64,000 nt of DNA from Chrysoporthe austroafricana (taxonomy: Eukaryota > Ascomycota > Sordariomycetes > Diaporthales > Cryphonectriaceae), in assembly GCA_001051155.2 (NCBI GenBank), contig JYIP02000002.1, forward strand, positions 627,583-691,582, given 5' to 3'. The notes below the pieces were generated by a model. The model worked only from the letters and a program-made list of their open reading frames with translations, did not search any database and was not told where the DNA came from. Position 1 is the stretch's first letter. Each line of letters starts with the position of its first letter. Of this stretch, positions 45,560 to 55,220 are shown in pieces. The translations under genes were made by a program, and so were the position numbers.

Positions 45560-46615
45560 ATGGCTTCCGTGCAGACCTCCATCGTCTCCCACGGCGAGAT
45601 CGTGAAAGAGCCGGCCGAGGTGTACGGCAGCGGCCCTGTGCTGCTTCGTGTAGGGTAGGATATTCAGTGTTTCCTGGTCCGTCCATCTGGATTCGGTCCG
45701 TTCGTTCTACTGACATGAACAACCAGGAATGGAGGCGCAGGTTCGTTTGCTATTTGTTGGCCTTGACATGAGTGAGGCATGGCACTGGGACAAACTGACG
45801 AGGCCAACACGCTCCCAGGCGCCACGGGACTCATACGCGCCCTCGCGGAGGACTACCTCAGCACGCTGCCCGAGCGGCGCTCCATAGCATGGCTGCGCAA
45901 CCACTCCCGGAACACCCAGCTGGCCCTGCTCCACGGCTACATCGACGTCGCGCTCACATACGAGCGCGACCAGGAGCGCCTCGCCGCGGCCGAGGGATGG
46001 TCGCGCACGGTGGGCTGCGTGATGCACGACCACTTCTGCCTCGCGGGGCCCGCGGGCGACCCGGCGGGCGTGGCGGCGGCGGCGGCGTCGCCGGTGGACG
46101 GCCTGGCGCGCATCGCACAACACGAAGCGCTGTTCCACAGCCGCGCCGACGCGTCGGCGACCATGTGGAAGGAGCGCGGCCTGTGGCCGCCCGGGGTGCG
46201 GCCGTGGGAGCATCTGGAGGACGAGGCCGTCGCGGCGTGGTACCGCACCAGCGTGCTGTCCCCGGCGGAGGCGCTGTGGCGGGCGGATGCCTGCGGCGCG
46301 TACCTCCTGACCGACCGGTCGACGCTGCTGCGGCAGGTGGCGCTGGGGCGCGTCGCCAACACGACGGTGTTCTTCGAGCCGGAGGCGGAGGACGACGTGC
46401 TCATGAATAGCTGCTATGCGCTGTGCTCGCCCGATAGCGCCCCGGAGACAGAGGCATTCGTCGAGTATCTAGTAGGAGACCGAGCTCAGGGTCTCATCGC
46501 ATCCTATGGCGCGGATCAGGCGGGTCTGCCGCTGTTCGCGAAGGCCGCTGATGGCTTTGCCCGGACGAAGCTGAGGGGAGGCAGGCCGGTCGATGGGAAG
46601 TGGCGGAGCGCCTGA
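45560..46615 (+). CDS. TupA-like substrate-binding-fold protein (tungstate/PBP-like)
   Basis: Three exons, 45560..45654, a 14-nt microexon 45727..45740, and 45819..46615, predict 301 aa. The spliced product reads LLRVGNGGAGATGLIRALAE; fungal and bacterial TupA-like periplasmic-binding proteins have an equivalent GNGGAGxSG loop that holds the anion. Later motifs (IAWLRNHSRNTQLALLHGYI, DVALTYERDQE, VMHDHFCLAGPAGDPAG) follow the same family pattern. Bacterial relatives bind tungstate or molybdate for ABC uptake. No signal peptide is visible here and fungi lack such importers, so the role is unknown, perhaps an intracellular oxyanion or small-ligand binder. It is convergent with the aminotransferase, with only 67 bp between stops. 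Confidence 0.85.
45655..45726 (+). other. intron 1 of the TupA-like gene
   Basis: 72 nt, donor GTAGGA, branch TACTGACA, acceptor AACCAG. Confidence 0.7.
45727..45740 (+). other. 14-nt microexon of the TupA-like gene
   Basis: GAATGGAGGCGCAG contributes part of a Gly codon, then NGGA and the first base of the next Gly. It is flanked by AG and GT and supplies the core of the conserved GNGGAG loop. Confidence 0.75.
45741..45818 (+). other. intron 2 of the TupA-like gene
   Basis: 78 nt, donor GTTCGT, branch AACTGACG, acceptor TCCCAG. Confidence 0.7.
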
Positions 46616-46682
46616 GGCATCACACATTATCTATATCCTGCCCTGCAGATAGCCTCGCTCCCTTTCCCTCTGTCCATCTCTC

Positions 46683-48272
46683 TCATACGCGAACAAGAGC
46701 CTGATGCCTGTCCAAGAAGGCCGCAACGCAGCCGACGAACCTGTCCAGCTCCTCCTCCGGCGTGCCCAGCACCAGGGCGTACGTGCCGCGCTGCGTGAGC
46801 CAGAACCCGTCCTCCATCATCTCGAGCCAGAACAGCTGCTTCAGCGGCGCGACCTCCTCGGTGCTCCTCTCGAGCGCCTGGAGGCCCCGCTCCGTGAAGT
46901 GCGACCCGAGCACGGCGCCCACGCCGGTGAAGCACATCTTGGTGCCCGCGGTGGCCGCCGCCAGCCGCGCGCGCAGCCGGTCCCCCTGCGCGTTGAGCGC
47001 CCGGCAGACCTCGGGCGTGTACACGCGCGTCAGCCCGGCGTGGCCCGCGTGCATGGCGAGCGTGTTGTTGTTGAAGGTGCCGTGGTGGGCGAGGTGCACG
47101 GGGTGCAGCGCGGCCGGTCGCGGGTCGAAGACGGCCATGATGTCGGCGCGGCCGCCGAAGGCGCCGAAGGCCACGCCGCCCCCGAGGTACTTGCCCATCG
47201 TCTTCAGGTCGGGGTTGAGGTCGTAGACCTCCGCCAGGCCGCCGGGTGCCAGGCGGGACGTCATCACCTCGTCGAGGATGAACACTACACCGGCCTGCGG
47301 GCGGAACAACGTGAGCTTCTTCCTTCCCCCCTCCAGGGCGCCAGTAAGAGGGAAAGCGGGTCACGTCCACGTACCTCCTTCGCCGTGTCCTCGATCGTCC
47401 TCAGGAACTCGCGCGTCCCGGCGACGGCGCCGGCGCTGCCCTGCATGGGCTCGACGAGCACAGCGGCCACCCCCTCGGCGCGGATGGCCGCCGCCGCCGC
47501 GGCGCAGTCGTTGAACGGGGCGACGAGCCACTCGTCGCGGTCGACGGTGCCGGGGCTGGGCCGCCCGCCGCCGAACGCGAGCACGCCGCCGTGGTACCCG
47601 GCGTCGAAGGCGACGACGCGGCGGCGGCGGCCGGTGAAGGCGCGCGCGGCCATGACGGCCTGCAGGTTGGCCTCGGTGCCGGAGTTGCAGAAGCGGACGC
47701 GGGCGAGGGCGAAGCGGGCGCAGACGGCGCGCGCGAAGGCGTGCTCCTGCGCCGTGGTCGCGCCCAGCGTCAGGCCGACGCCGTCGAGGACGTGCTTGAT
47801 GGTCTCGACGAGGACGGGGTGGGAGTGCCCGTACAGGCCGGCCGTCAGCTCGCCTACCATGTCTGTGTACCTGTGGTGTTTATTTATTTATTTTTAGTTT
47901 GTGTATCTATAACTAGTCTCCATCTGTGTATAGAAGCACGGCCTGCGCCGTAACCCCGGAGGCCGGTAGGGGAGGGGAGGGGAAGGGAGGGAGAGGGAGG
48001 AGGGCGACGGCTTACACATGGCCGTCCTCGGAGGTGACCTGGTAGCCGCGGCCGGACTTCATGCACACGGGGAAGGGGAACGTGTACAGCTGCGTGCGCG
48101 TGTTGCCGCCGGGCATGCTCTCGACGGCCTGCCGGTGCAGCTCCTCGGAGCGCGGGTTGCGGGCCCTGAAGCGGGCGACGGCGGCGTCGAGAGCGTCCTC
48201 GGCGGACGAAGCCTTGACCAGCGCCACATCCCCGTTAACTGCGCCTTCTGTCACGATCGCTCCCGGTGCCAT
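46683..48272 (-). CDS. class III PLP aminotransferase (glutamate-1-semialdehyde aminomutase-like)
   Basis: Three exons, 48272..48016, 47870..47375 and 47294..46683, predict 454 aa. The fold-type I class III signature is intact. SMPGGNTRTQLY and GHVYTDMVGELTAGLYGHSH are the N-terminal family blocks, FCNSGTEANLQAVMAAR binds phosphate, and VVFILDEVMTSR carries the cofactor Asp (about residue 259). DLKTMGKYLGGG holds the Schiff-base Lys (about residue 286). Overall similarity is to glutamate-1-semialdehyde 2,1-aminomutase-like fungal enzymes, but fungi make heme precursors by the glycine route. The substrate is therefore probably another amino compound. The ATG at 48272 lacks an obvious targeting sequence. 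It ends 67 bp from the convergent TupA-like gene. Confidence 0.9.
47295..47374 (-). other. aminotransferase intron 2
   Basis: 80 nt, donor GTACGT, acceptor CCGCAG. It joins EDTAKE to AGVVFILDEV. Confidence 0.8.
47871..48015 (-). other. aminotransferase intron 1
   Basis: 145 nt, donor GTAAGC, acceptor CCACAG. An A-rich AAATAAATAAATAAA tract lies near its 3' end, unusual for an acceptor region. It joins SEDGHV to YTDMVGE. Confidence 0.8.
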
Positions 48273-49287
48273 ATTATTATTTTTTCTTTTTCGAGATCGT
48301 AAACGACAGACGTGCCTTGCGCTTTGTATAGATATATGTACACAAAAAAAAAAAAAAAAAAAATAGTAGGAATGCAGGAGGAGGTGAGGGTTTATCAAGC
48401 TGGCTCTTATCCGTGCCGGGCCGTATACGCTCGCTCGCCGGAAGCCGCTAGTATCGGCGGCGGCTCCGGCGTTGCGGGGTTAGGGGGGGGGGCCCAGTTA
48501 TCCCAAGAGGAAGCGTTCATCCTCCAGGCGATATCGGCACCTCACAACATCAGGACGGGCAGAGCTGAAGCATCTTGAGGGCAATGGGCCTCTCGACGTC
48601 GTGATGGTCTGCGCGCGTGGTCTGCCGCCGCGCTGCCCCCAACTCGACGAATCTTGCTGCGAGAAGGTCGGCGTCATCGCGAGGGATACTTCACCTAAGA
48701 GGGTTGAAGTATATACGATAGGGCGACAATTGTGAGCTGCATCTTTTGACCTCGTCAGTCCAGGCAGAGTTATTACAGAGCAATGTTCTAGCAATTACGA
48801 CCTTTGTGTGCTTGTAGGTGCGTGTGGAAATCCGCTTGAGGTCTGCGCACTGGCCGTTGCTTCTGGGCGGTGCCAGGCCCAGCTGGCAGGCCGAATAGAC
48901 CTTCGCCTAAAGATTAAGCATATTTTATCCCCGAGGGTGGCCCTGGCGCGTTGTCATTCGCGGCAGCCTGCTGCGTGAGTCCATCCATATGCACAATCTG
49001 TCCATTTTAATTCAACAACTGCCACAACCTCTTACTGTCCGGTATCGTACAATCTTCGGCACGTTCGCAGATGTCTCGGGTTTGGAAGAATGTCCCTTTT
49101 GCGCTCGGGGGTATCGATTGATATTATGATTATGCATACATATAGCCAGTCTAGATTGCTTGTTCTCGTTCTTTGTTCGTCACAAATGCACACACACGCA
49201 CAACTCCTCAGACGCCACCAGCCCTCCTTACCGCCACGGGCTTCTCACTTTCCTTCCACAACTCTCCTCGGCCCACAGCCCCCCCCC
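48273..49287. other. intergenic, no gene seen
   Basis: Aminotransferase upstream region and MARVEL-like 3' flank. An A run lies at 48343-48363, and a CTTTTGCGCTCGGGGG region near 49095 has no frame of note. Confidence 0.5.
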
Positions 49288-50198
49288 CTACACCTCGGAG
49301 CCGGACGACGGCGGGGCGACCTTGGCGGCGGCGGGGGCCTGGGGCGGGGCGACCTGGGCGTAGTACATGCGGCCGTCGGCGGGGGCGTCGGGGTTGGCGA
49401 CGAGGTAGACGACCTTGGTGCGCTTGCCGAAGCGGCGGCGGCGGTCGGTCTCGACGCAGGCGATGACGAACAGCACGAAGTGGCCGACGGTGAGCAGGAC
49501 GCCGAAGGCGACGGTGGCCTCGAGCATGGCGAAGTAGCTGTGGGCCTGGGCGGAGGTGGTGAAGGTGTCGTAGCCGCAGTAGGTCCACGAGCCGTCCTCG
49601 GCGTAGTAGGCGTAGTCGCCGTCGCCGCAGCTCGGGTCGACGGACCAGTCGCTGAGGGTCCACGAGAGCGAGAAGGCGAGGGACAGCATGGCGAGGAGGG
49701 CGAGGATCCACAGGACGAGGTGCATGCCGACGTGGGCGCCCGGGTGGATGGGGCGGCGGATGGAGCGGCGCACGAGGAGGGTGATGAACTCGGCGGCCTG
49801 CCAGAAGACAGAGACGACGGCCTGGGGGCTGTGTGTCAGCATATGCTTTCCTCGACTCGCTCACGAGGTGGTTGGCTGGTCGGGTGTGTTGTACTTACAG
49901 CGACGGCGAGGATGACACCCCCGAGGGCGGAGTCGAAGCCGAGGAACTCGACGACGAGGGCGATGGACAGGGCGAGGGTGATGAGGGCGACGACGGCGTT
50001 GCAGCAGGCTAGGATGAGCTTGCCGAGGCTGAAGGGCCGGCTGGGCTTGAAGGGCTCCGGGGCGGGCAGCTGGAGCGGCTGGAACTGCGACTGGCGCGCG
50101 GCCGGAGCGGCGGCGGCGGGCGGCGGCGAGGTGGTGAGCTGGGCGGGGGCGGGCCTCTCGGGCATGGTGGTGCCGGTGGGTGCAGCTTCGGCCGCCAT
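49288..50198 (-). CDS. four-pass MARVEL-like membrane protein
   Basis: Two exons, 50198..49899 and 49821..49288, predict 277 aa. A Pro/Ala/Gln-rich N-terminal tail of about 55 residues precedes four hydrophobic helices: LGKLILACCNAVVALITLAL with VVEFLGFDSALGGVILAVAA, then MHLVLWILALLAMLSLAFSL, and a last one in the second exon, FGVLLTVGHFVLFVIACVET. A loop with two Cys (DPSCGDGDYAYY, WTYCGYDTF) lies between helices 3 and 4 and could form a disulfide. The topology and size fit fungal MARVEL-domain proteins of the plasma membrane; the exact subfamily is not recognised. A short positively charged patch (ETDRRRRFGKRTKVVY) follows the last helix. Confidence 0.8.
49822..49898 (-). other. intron of the MARVEL-like gene
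   Basis: 77 nt, donor GTAAGT, acceptor CCCCAG. It joins GVILAVA to AVVSVFWQAAE. Confidence 0.85.
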
Positions 50199-50203
50199 GA
50201 TGG

Positions 50204-50206
<3 letters not shown>

Positions 50207-50238
<32 letters not shown>
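50207..50238. repeat. (AG)n microsatellite in the MARVEL-like leader
   Basis: About 16 AG dinucleotides that begin 9 bp upstream of the minus-strand ATG, so the transcript leader would carry (CT)n right before the start. Confidence 0.9.
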
Positions 50239-50240
<2 letters not shown>

Positions 50241-51097
50241 GGTGTCGCGGGAGGGTTGGTGAAGAGGAAGGGGGAGGACCACCCTCGATAAAAATGAGCT
50301 GAAAAAAAAGAAAAGAAAAAAAAAGAAAAATTCCTCAACCCAGATCAGCACCTCGAGACCGGTGGTAGGTGGACGGTGTGTGTGTTGTAGCGAGCGTTAT
50401 CGACGAGACAAATGTCCCAGACTGACGACAGAACACAGCAAGGAACAGAGGACAGAAGAAAAACGCACGACGACGACGACGACAACGACGACGGTGACGA
50501 TGACGATACGGCAGAACACGAGGAGGAGGAACGGCGAGGCTCTCTCTTAAGACGTGGCGCCACGCCCAGACCCTCGCTCGCCCCAGCAGCAGACGATCGT
50601 GTGTGCCTGTGCCCACCCGCGCTGGCAGATGGATTGGATGGGTCCCACACCCATTCTCATCTCTTGGCTGCTGCTCAAGGCGGCGCAGTCCAAATCCAAG
50701 GTTATAATTAAAATTAAGGCCGGTGGCTGCCTGCAGAAGCGGCCTCAGCCGACTGGCCGGGCGCCGCCCCCGTCGCCGCATCCTTCGCGGGGCTAGGCTG
50801 GAAGGAGGCACCCGCGCCCGGCTTGGCGCGCTCCTTCGTCGCCGCGACACCGCATCGGGCATCGCGCTGGTGCCTGGGGCAACCCTGGGGCAACCCTGGG
50901 GCTCTACTCTCTCTCTTTCATGCGCCCCTATTACCTACTGCTTGCTGCGTATTACCCGGCTGGGGAGAGAGAGAGAGAGAGAGGCAGACGCGGGTGGGTC
51001 GACGGTGACGATGGTGATGATCATCACGGAGGATATGATATGATATGACGGGGCGGGGCGGCCACAGCTTCGTCGTGGACGGCAGTGGACTCGACAC

Positions 51098-51124
51098 GAA
51101 CGAGAACGAGAACGAGAACGAGAA
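51098..51124. repeat. (GAGAAC)n repeat
   Basis: About four copies of the 6-bp unit GAGAAC. Confidence 0.85.
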
Positions 51125-51350
51125 CACGCTGGCGACGCCGTCGATCTCCTCTCACGATCTGACACGAGGAACGCTGCCTGCGCCCTCAGCTCTCTGCAGC
51201 AACACCGCGGGCCCACCGACCGCCAGCAAGCAGTGACACCGACGCCCACGACAGGAAGAGATCATCCCCGGGCATACGACGGCTTTACCACATCACACCA
51301 CACCACACACGTCGCTGCACGCCCAGCGCCCAGACAGGCAGGCCGACAGA

Positions 51351-51413
51351 CAGAGCAGACAGAGCAGACAGGGCAGACAGGGCAGACAGGGCAGACAGGG
51401 CAGACAGGGCAGG
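51351..51413. repeat. 9-bp minisatellite before the 2EXR gene
   Basis: Tandem GGGCAGACA-type units (about five perfect, more imperfect) ending about 20 nt before the 2EXR ATG. Confidence 0.85.
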
Positions 51414-51433
51414 GAGAGAGACACCACCGACCC

Positions 51434-52471
51434 ATGGCGCGCTTCGCCGACCTCCCGCTCGAGCTGCGCCAGGCCATCTACCGCCTCGCCCTCGCGCCGT
51501 CCCCCAGCATATACACCTTCGACGCGCGGGACTTCCTCCTAGGCGACCCGTGCTACTCGGGCCACGGCAGCGGCCTGAACAACGCGTACGCCGAGAAGCC
51601 CTGGGAGGTCCCCGCGCGCCGGCACCCGACCGCCGCCCACCTCTGCCGGGAGGCCCGCGCCTTCGCCCTCGCGCTCGCCGCCGCGGAGCGCGAGGACCAC
51701 GGCCGCGGCGCCCGCCGCTTCGATCCCGCCGCCGACGCCTTCTACGTCGGCACGCCGCACGACCTGCTCGACCTCGCCCTCGTCCTGCGGCGAGTACCCG
51801 CCCCGGCCGCCGCGCGGATCCGGCACCTCGCCCTGGCGCGCCGCTGCTTCGACCCTGTCGGCGACCTCGGCATACGGCCCCACAACGTGCCCCTGGGCAG
51901 GGAGGGGGATAGTGCCGGCCCTGGCGGCGCCGGCACCGCGTGGGGCCTCCTGCGGGCGTGGCCGTTCCTGCTCGCCGGCCTGGACGGCCTGGCCGAGGTC
52001 TCGGTCGTTTTCGGGACCACGTGGTCCGCTCTGTCCGGCGAGCTGCCCGAGGCGTGCCCGCAGGCCGAGGTGTGGAAGCGGATGCCCAAGGCTCTTCCTC
52101 CGAAGCAGGGGGCGAGGGAAAGGAAGGGCGGTGCTGGCGAGCCCGGCGCGGTCGTGGTGCCTGAGGTCCGGCTCGTCGACTGGGCAGGCGGCGGTGGCGG
52201 TGCAGCAGCAGCAGACGGGCCGCGGCGCGCGGCGGACGTCGACGCGCTCCTCGCCCGGGTGCGCGCCGACCTCGACGACATGATGCGGCGGGACCCCTTC
52301 CCGTCGCCGCTTCCCTCCTCGGCGGACCGAACGGCCCGTCGCGACATCGCGGTGACGGCGAAGCGGATGGTCAAGACGGCCGAGTTCCGCCGGCCGGATG
52401 CCCGGCCTCGACAGGCGTGGCACCACGTACACACACATCACTGTCTCACCACTAGGCGAGAAGTTGGTTAA
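51434..52471 (+). CDS. 2EXR-domain protein
   Basis: An intronless 345-aa frame; the ATG at 51434 is its first ATG, although the frame is open upstream through a repeat array. The N-terminal FADLPLELRQAIYRLALAPS matches the start of the 2EXR domain (F/LxxLPxELRxxIW/Y), abundant in Sordariomycetes and of unknown function. Further pieces, TAAHLCREARAFALAL, DAFYVGTPHDLLDLALVLRR and IRHLALARRCFD, fit the same fungal family. The C-terminal third is charged and low-complexity. The last about 25 residues (after RRPDARPRQ) may belong to a missed intron, because family members often continue. There is no signal peptide or membrane segment. Confidence 0.8.
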   Translation: MARFADLPLELRQAIYRLALAPSPSIYTFDARDFLLGDPCYSGHGSGLNNAYAEKPWEVPARRHPTAAHLCREARAFALALAAAEREDHGRGARRFDPAADAFYVGTPHDLLDLALVLRRVPAPAAARIRHLALARRCFDPVGDLGIRPHNVPLGREGDSAGPGGAGTAWGLLRAWPFLLAGLDGLAEVSVVFGTTWSALSGELPEACPQAEVWKRMPKALPPKQGARERKGGAGEPGAVVVPEVRLVDWAGGGGGAAAADGPRRAADVDALLARVRADLDDMMRRDPFPSPLPSSADRTARRDIAVTAKRMVKTAEFRRPDARPRQAWHHVHTHHCLTTRREVG

Positions 52472-52588
52472 GGAGTTCAATTCAAGAGAGTGCAGACTAA
52501 AACTACGGACGGGCTACCTATTCCCCAGCCCCACACCTCAGTACCTACCTACCTACCTACCTACCTACCTACCTACCTACCTACCTAC
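52472..52588. other. 2EXR 3' flank
   Basis: Short 3' region that runs into the CTAC repeat; no gene. Confidence 0.4.
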
Positions 52589-52597
52589 CTACCTACC
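52541..52597. repeat. (CTAC)n microsatellite
   Basis: About 14 tandem CTAC tetranucleotides just downstream of the 2EXR stop. Confidence 0.9.
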
Positions 52598-52873
52598 ATA
52601 CGACGACGAACGGCCCAGCGTCGCGCTCCACGGCGGCATCCGGTCGTACCCGCCCGGCGAGCCCGGGTGGCCCGCGAGCCAGCGGTAGATGCCCCGCGTG
52701 CCGTACCGTGGCCCGCAGTCTGACGACGACAGCCTGGCCCCCGCGCCGCCCACGCCACCGTCCCGCGGGCCCCAGCTGAGCGGCGTCCGCGTCCGCGAGC
52801 TCGTCCGCCACGGGTAGGTCGTGCTGGAGCGGCTGGACGAGGGGTAGCCGCGCCAGTGTGACGAGTCTGACAT
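52589..52873 (-). CDS. possible small Ser/Arg/Gly-rich protein (94 aa)
   Basis: A minus-strand frame from an ATG in a good context (CACATCATG) with almost exclusively G/C third positions. It encodes a Ser/Arg/Gly-rich product (starts SDSSHWRGYPSSSRSS) without any known domain. The plus strand is also open over much of this stretch (ATG at 52688), so the GC bias alone does not prove coding. It could instead be the remnant of an exon of the neighbouring 2EXR gene. The call is weak. Confidence 0.3.
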   Translation of the reverse strand: MSDSSHWRGYPSSSRSSTTYPWRTSSRTRTPLSWGPRDGGVGGAGARLSSSDCGPRYGTRGIYRWLAGHPGSPGGYDRMPPWSATLGRSSSYGR

Positions 52874-53063
52874 GATGTGTATGGTGTGGTGTAAGTGGGT
52901 CTGTTTTTTGTTTTTTTTTTTATTTTTTATTTTTTTTTAGAGCTACTGGTGTTGTGTTTGATATTAGCTGGTGGCTTGGATCTCTGGAGGGAGAGTTGTA
53001 ATCGTGTAGTTACTTGGGGAGTTAGGAGCGAGGATGCTGGTCTCAATTACGCATGGCGCCACA

Positions 53064-53104
<41 letters not shown>

Positions 53105-53945
53105 CACACATATGTTTAGCACTTCTCAGGTGGCTCTTCCATCGCTCCCGTCGTGGCTGTCGGCTACTCACAGGCATGACTGACTTCCCATCCATCATGA
53201 ATGCATCAAACCAAGTGTCACATTCACTCGCCCGCCCGCCCGTCCAGACTCAACCCGCGACAAGAGGCCTCCCCACCACAGCCTGTCCTCCCCACGATAC
53301 GCACCGACGGGGCGTGACGCGCAGTCCCAAGAGGTCCTCACTCCCTTGTGTCCGAACGGACCAGGCCATGCCTGCCCGACCTGCGCTCGAAACGGAACAG
53401 ATATAGACAGACCCCTATACCATATCACATCCTCGGGCCCGCGGAGGGTCTACTTAGTAGTGCGCGCAAGAGCCGTGACGCCGAGGGCAGCGCGACTCAC
53501 TTCTCCCCAGCTCCGACGCCCAGAAGCGCACATGTGAGAAGGCTAGGTAAATCGATTTGAGCGGGCTGCCACGCCTCACGCGACCGAAGCTGGGATAAGG
53601 TTCCGGGAGGCCGTGAGCATGGCTATATAATCATTCCCGGGGGGGGGGGGCGGCAGGGCGGTCACGTGGCAGAACCCCGATAAGTCGGCACAGCACCGGG
53701 GGGACCAGGTCGGAACGGAAGTACGGTCAAATAAAGCTCTTGGGCATTTTCTAATTAGGAGTGGGTATCGAAGGTGATATACACACACACCACTTCGGGG
53801 GCAGACATATCTCGCGCGTCCGCCACATAGTCTATCCAGCCACATGAACCACAGAAAATAGGTGTAACTAACGCCCGCCCCAAATCTTGCTATGTACCAA
53901 ACCCGGCCGCGCGCCGTCCCTCACACCTGGTCTCTACGTGCTCAT
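52874..53945. other. intergenic, AT-rich patch and TA repeat
   Basis: T-rich DNA at 52901-52941 and a (TA)n run; no gene. A C/G run lies near 53639-53650. Confidence 0.5.
53066..53097. repeat. (TA)n microsatellite
   Basis: About 15 TA dinucleotides. Confidence 0.9.
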
Positions 53946-55220
53946 CTACAGGAGAGAGAAGGCGGCGCCGACGACGGCGATGGAGACGAGGGCGGAGGAG
54001 CCGAACTTCAGGGCGCCGCTGGTGGCTACGGTGGACGAGGCGGACGAGGCGCTGGAGCTGGAGCTGCTGGAGCCGGAGCTGGAGCCGGAGGAGGAGCCGG
54101 TGGAGGTCGCGCCAGAGCCAGAGCCGGTGGTGGTGCTGTTAGAGCTGCCAGTGGCGGAGGCAGAGGCGGACGAGGTGGTGTTGGTGGTGGTGTCCTCGGC
54201 CGGGCAGGTCAGGTTGAAGCGGGCGGTGGTGGACATGTTGTCAGAGATGGCGAAGGTCTCGTTGTTGGAGGCGTTGTCCTCGACGAAGTTGTACCAGAAG
54301 GTGGGGACCTGGGCGGCGGGGTTAGCATTGAGCTGTGCAGGCTGTGGGCGCTGGGGCTAGGGCTGGAGTGGTTAGTTAAAACATACCTTGTTGAAGAGCT
54401 TGGCGCAGCCGACGGTGTCCCAGTAGGTCTTGGCGTTGTCAATGGAGGCGACGGCCTTGTCCCAGGTCTCGCCGCTGTAGGCCCAGCCGGTCTCGGTGAC
54501 CCAGACGTCCTTGCCGCCGGCGACGCCGACGACGGCGTCGTAGGCGTTGGAGAACAGCGTGGGGGCGTTCTCGATAGTGTTATCATCGCCGGTCTGGTAG
54601 TAGGGGTACTCGTCGACGCCGAGCCAGTCGACGGCGTCGATGACGGCGCTGTTGGAGCTGTTGGTGAAGGCGTCCCAGGTGTCGACGTGGCCGATGGGCA
54701 CGTCGGCCAGGGCGGTGCCCTTGAACTTGGTCTTGTAGTCGTTGATGAAGCCGACGATGGTGCTGGGGTCGGCGCCGATGCCGGCCTTGTTGGTGACGCC
54801 CGTGACCGAGTTGCGGTACAGGTCCTCGGAGCCGATGGAGATGCCGATGACGAGGTCCGTGAAGGCCGTGCCGAGGTTGTCCATGCCGGCCTGGAGCGCC
54901 GCCAGCTCGTTGGCGATGCTGTCGGTGCCCGACGCCCACACGCCGAGCAGCACCGACGTGTTGGTGGCGACGGCCGCGTCGAACGCCTCGATGGGGTCGC
55001 TGGTCGTGCCGCCCTGGATGTTGGTGTACAGGCGGATCGAGTTGAAGGTGCCGGGGGCGCCGACCAGCGCCGCGGCGTTGGTGAACTCCTCGACCCAGGT
55101 CGACTTGACCTTGGCGCTGCCGTCCAGGTTCGTCGAGCCCGAGTTGAAGCCCAGGTAGTTGGTGGCGGCGGCGGAGGCGGAGGCCGCGAGGGCGCTGGCG
55201 GCGAGGATCTTGGAGGCCAT
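53946..55220 (-). CDS. GPI-anchored GH17 endo-beta-1,3-glucanase
   Basis: Two exons, 55220..54387 and 54308..53946, predict 398 aa. An N-terminal secretion signal (about residues 1-19, SKILAASALAASASAAA) precedes a GH17 domain. The catalytic pair is visible: the proton donor in ISIGSEDLYR (E132) and the nucleophile in VTETGWAYSG (E243). LYTNIQGG and WLGVDEYPYY are further family blocks. A Ser/Thr/Gly-rich linker of about 80 residues follows, and the C-terminus is a hydrophobic tail (ALVSIAVVGAAFSLL) preceded by small residues, typical for GPI attachment. Such enzymes (EglC/Bgl2-like) remodel cell-wall beta-1,3-glucan at the cell surface. Start and intron are supported by the conserved junction LFNK/VPTFWYNF. 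Confidence 0.94.
54309..54386 (-). other. intron of the GH17 gene
   Basis: 78 nt, donor GTATGT, with ACTAACC near the donor, acceptor GCCCAG. Confidence 0.85.

Larger units (their letters stand above)
50199..51433. other. divergent intergenic region with simple repeats
   Basis: Upstream of both the MARVEL-like gene (minus) and the 2EXR gene (plus). It contains a GA run, a GAACGA array and a 9-bp minisatellite, and no supportable gene. Confidence 0.5.
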
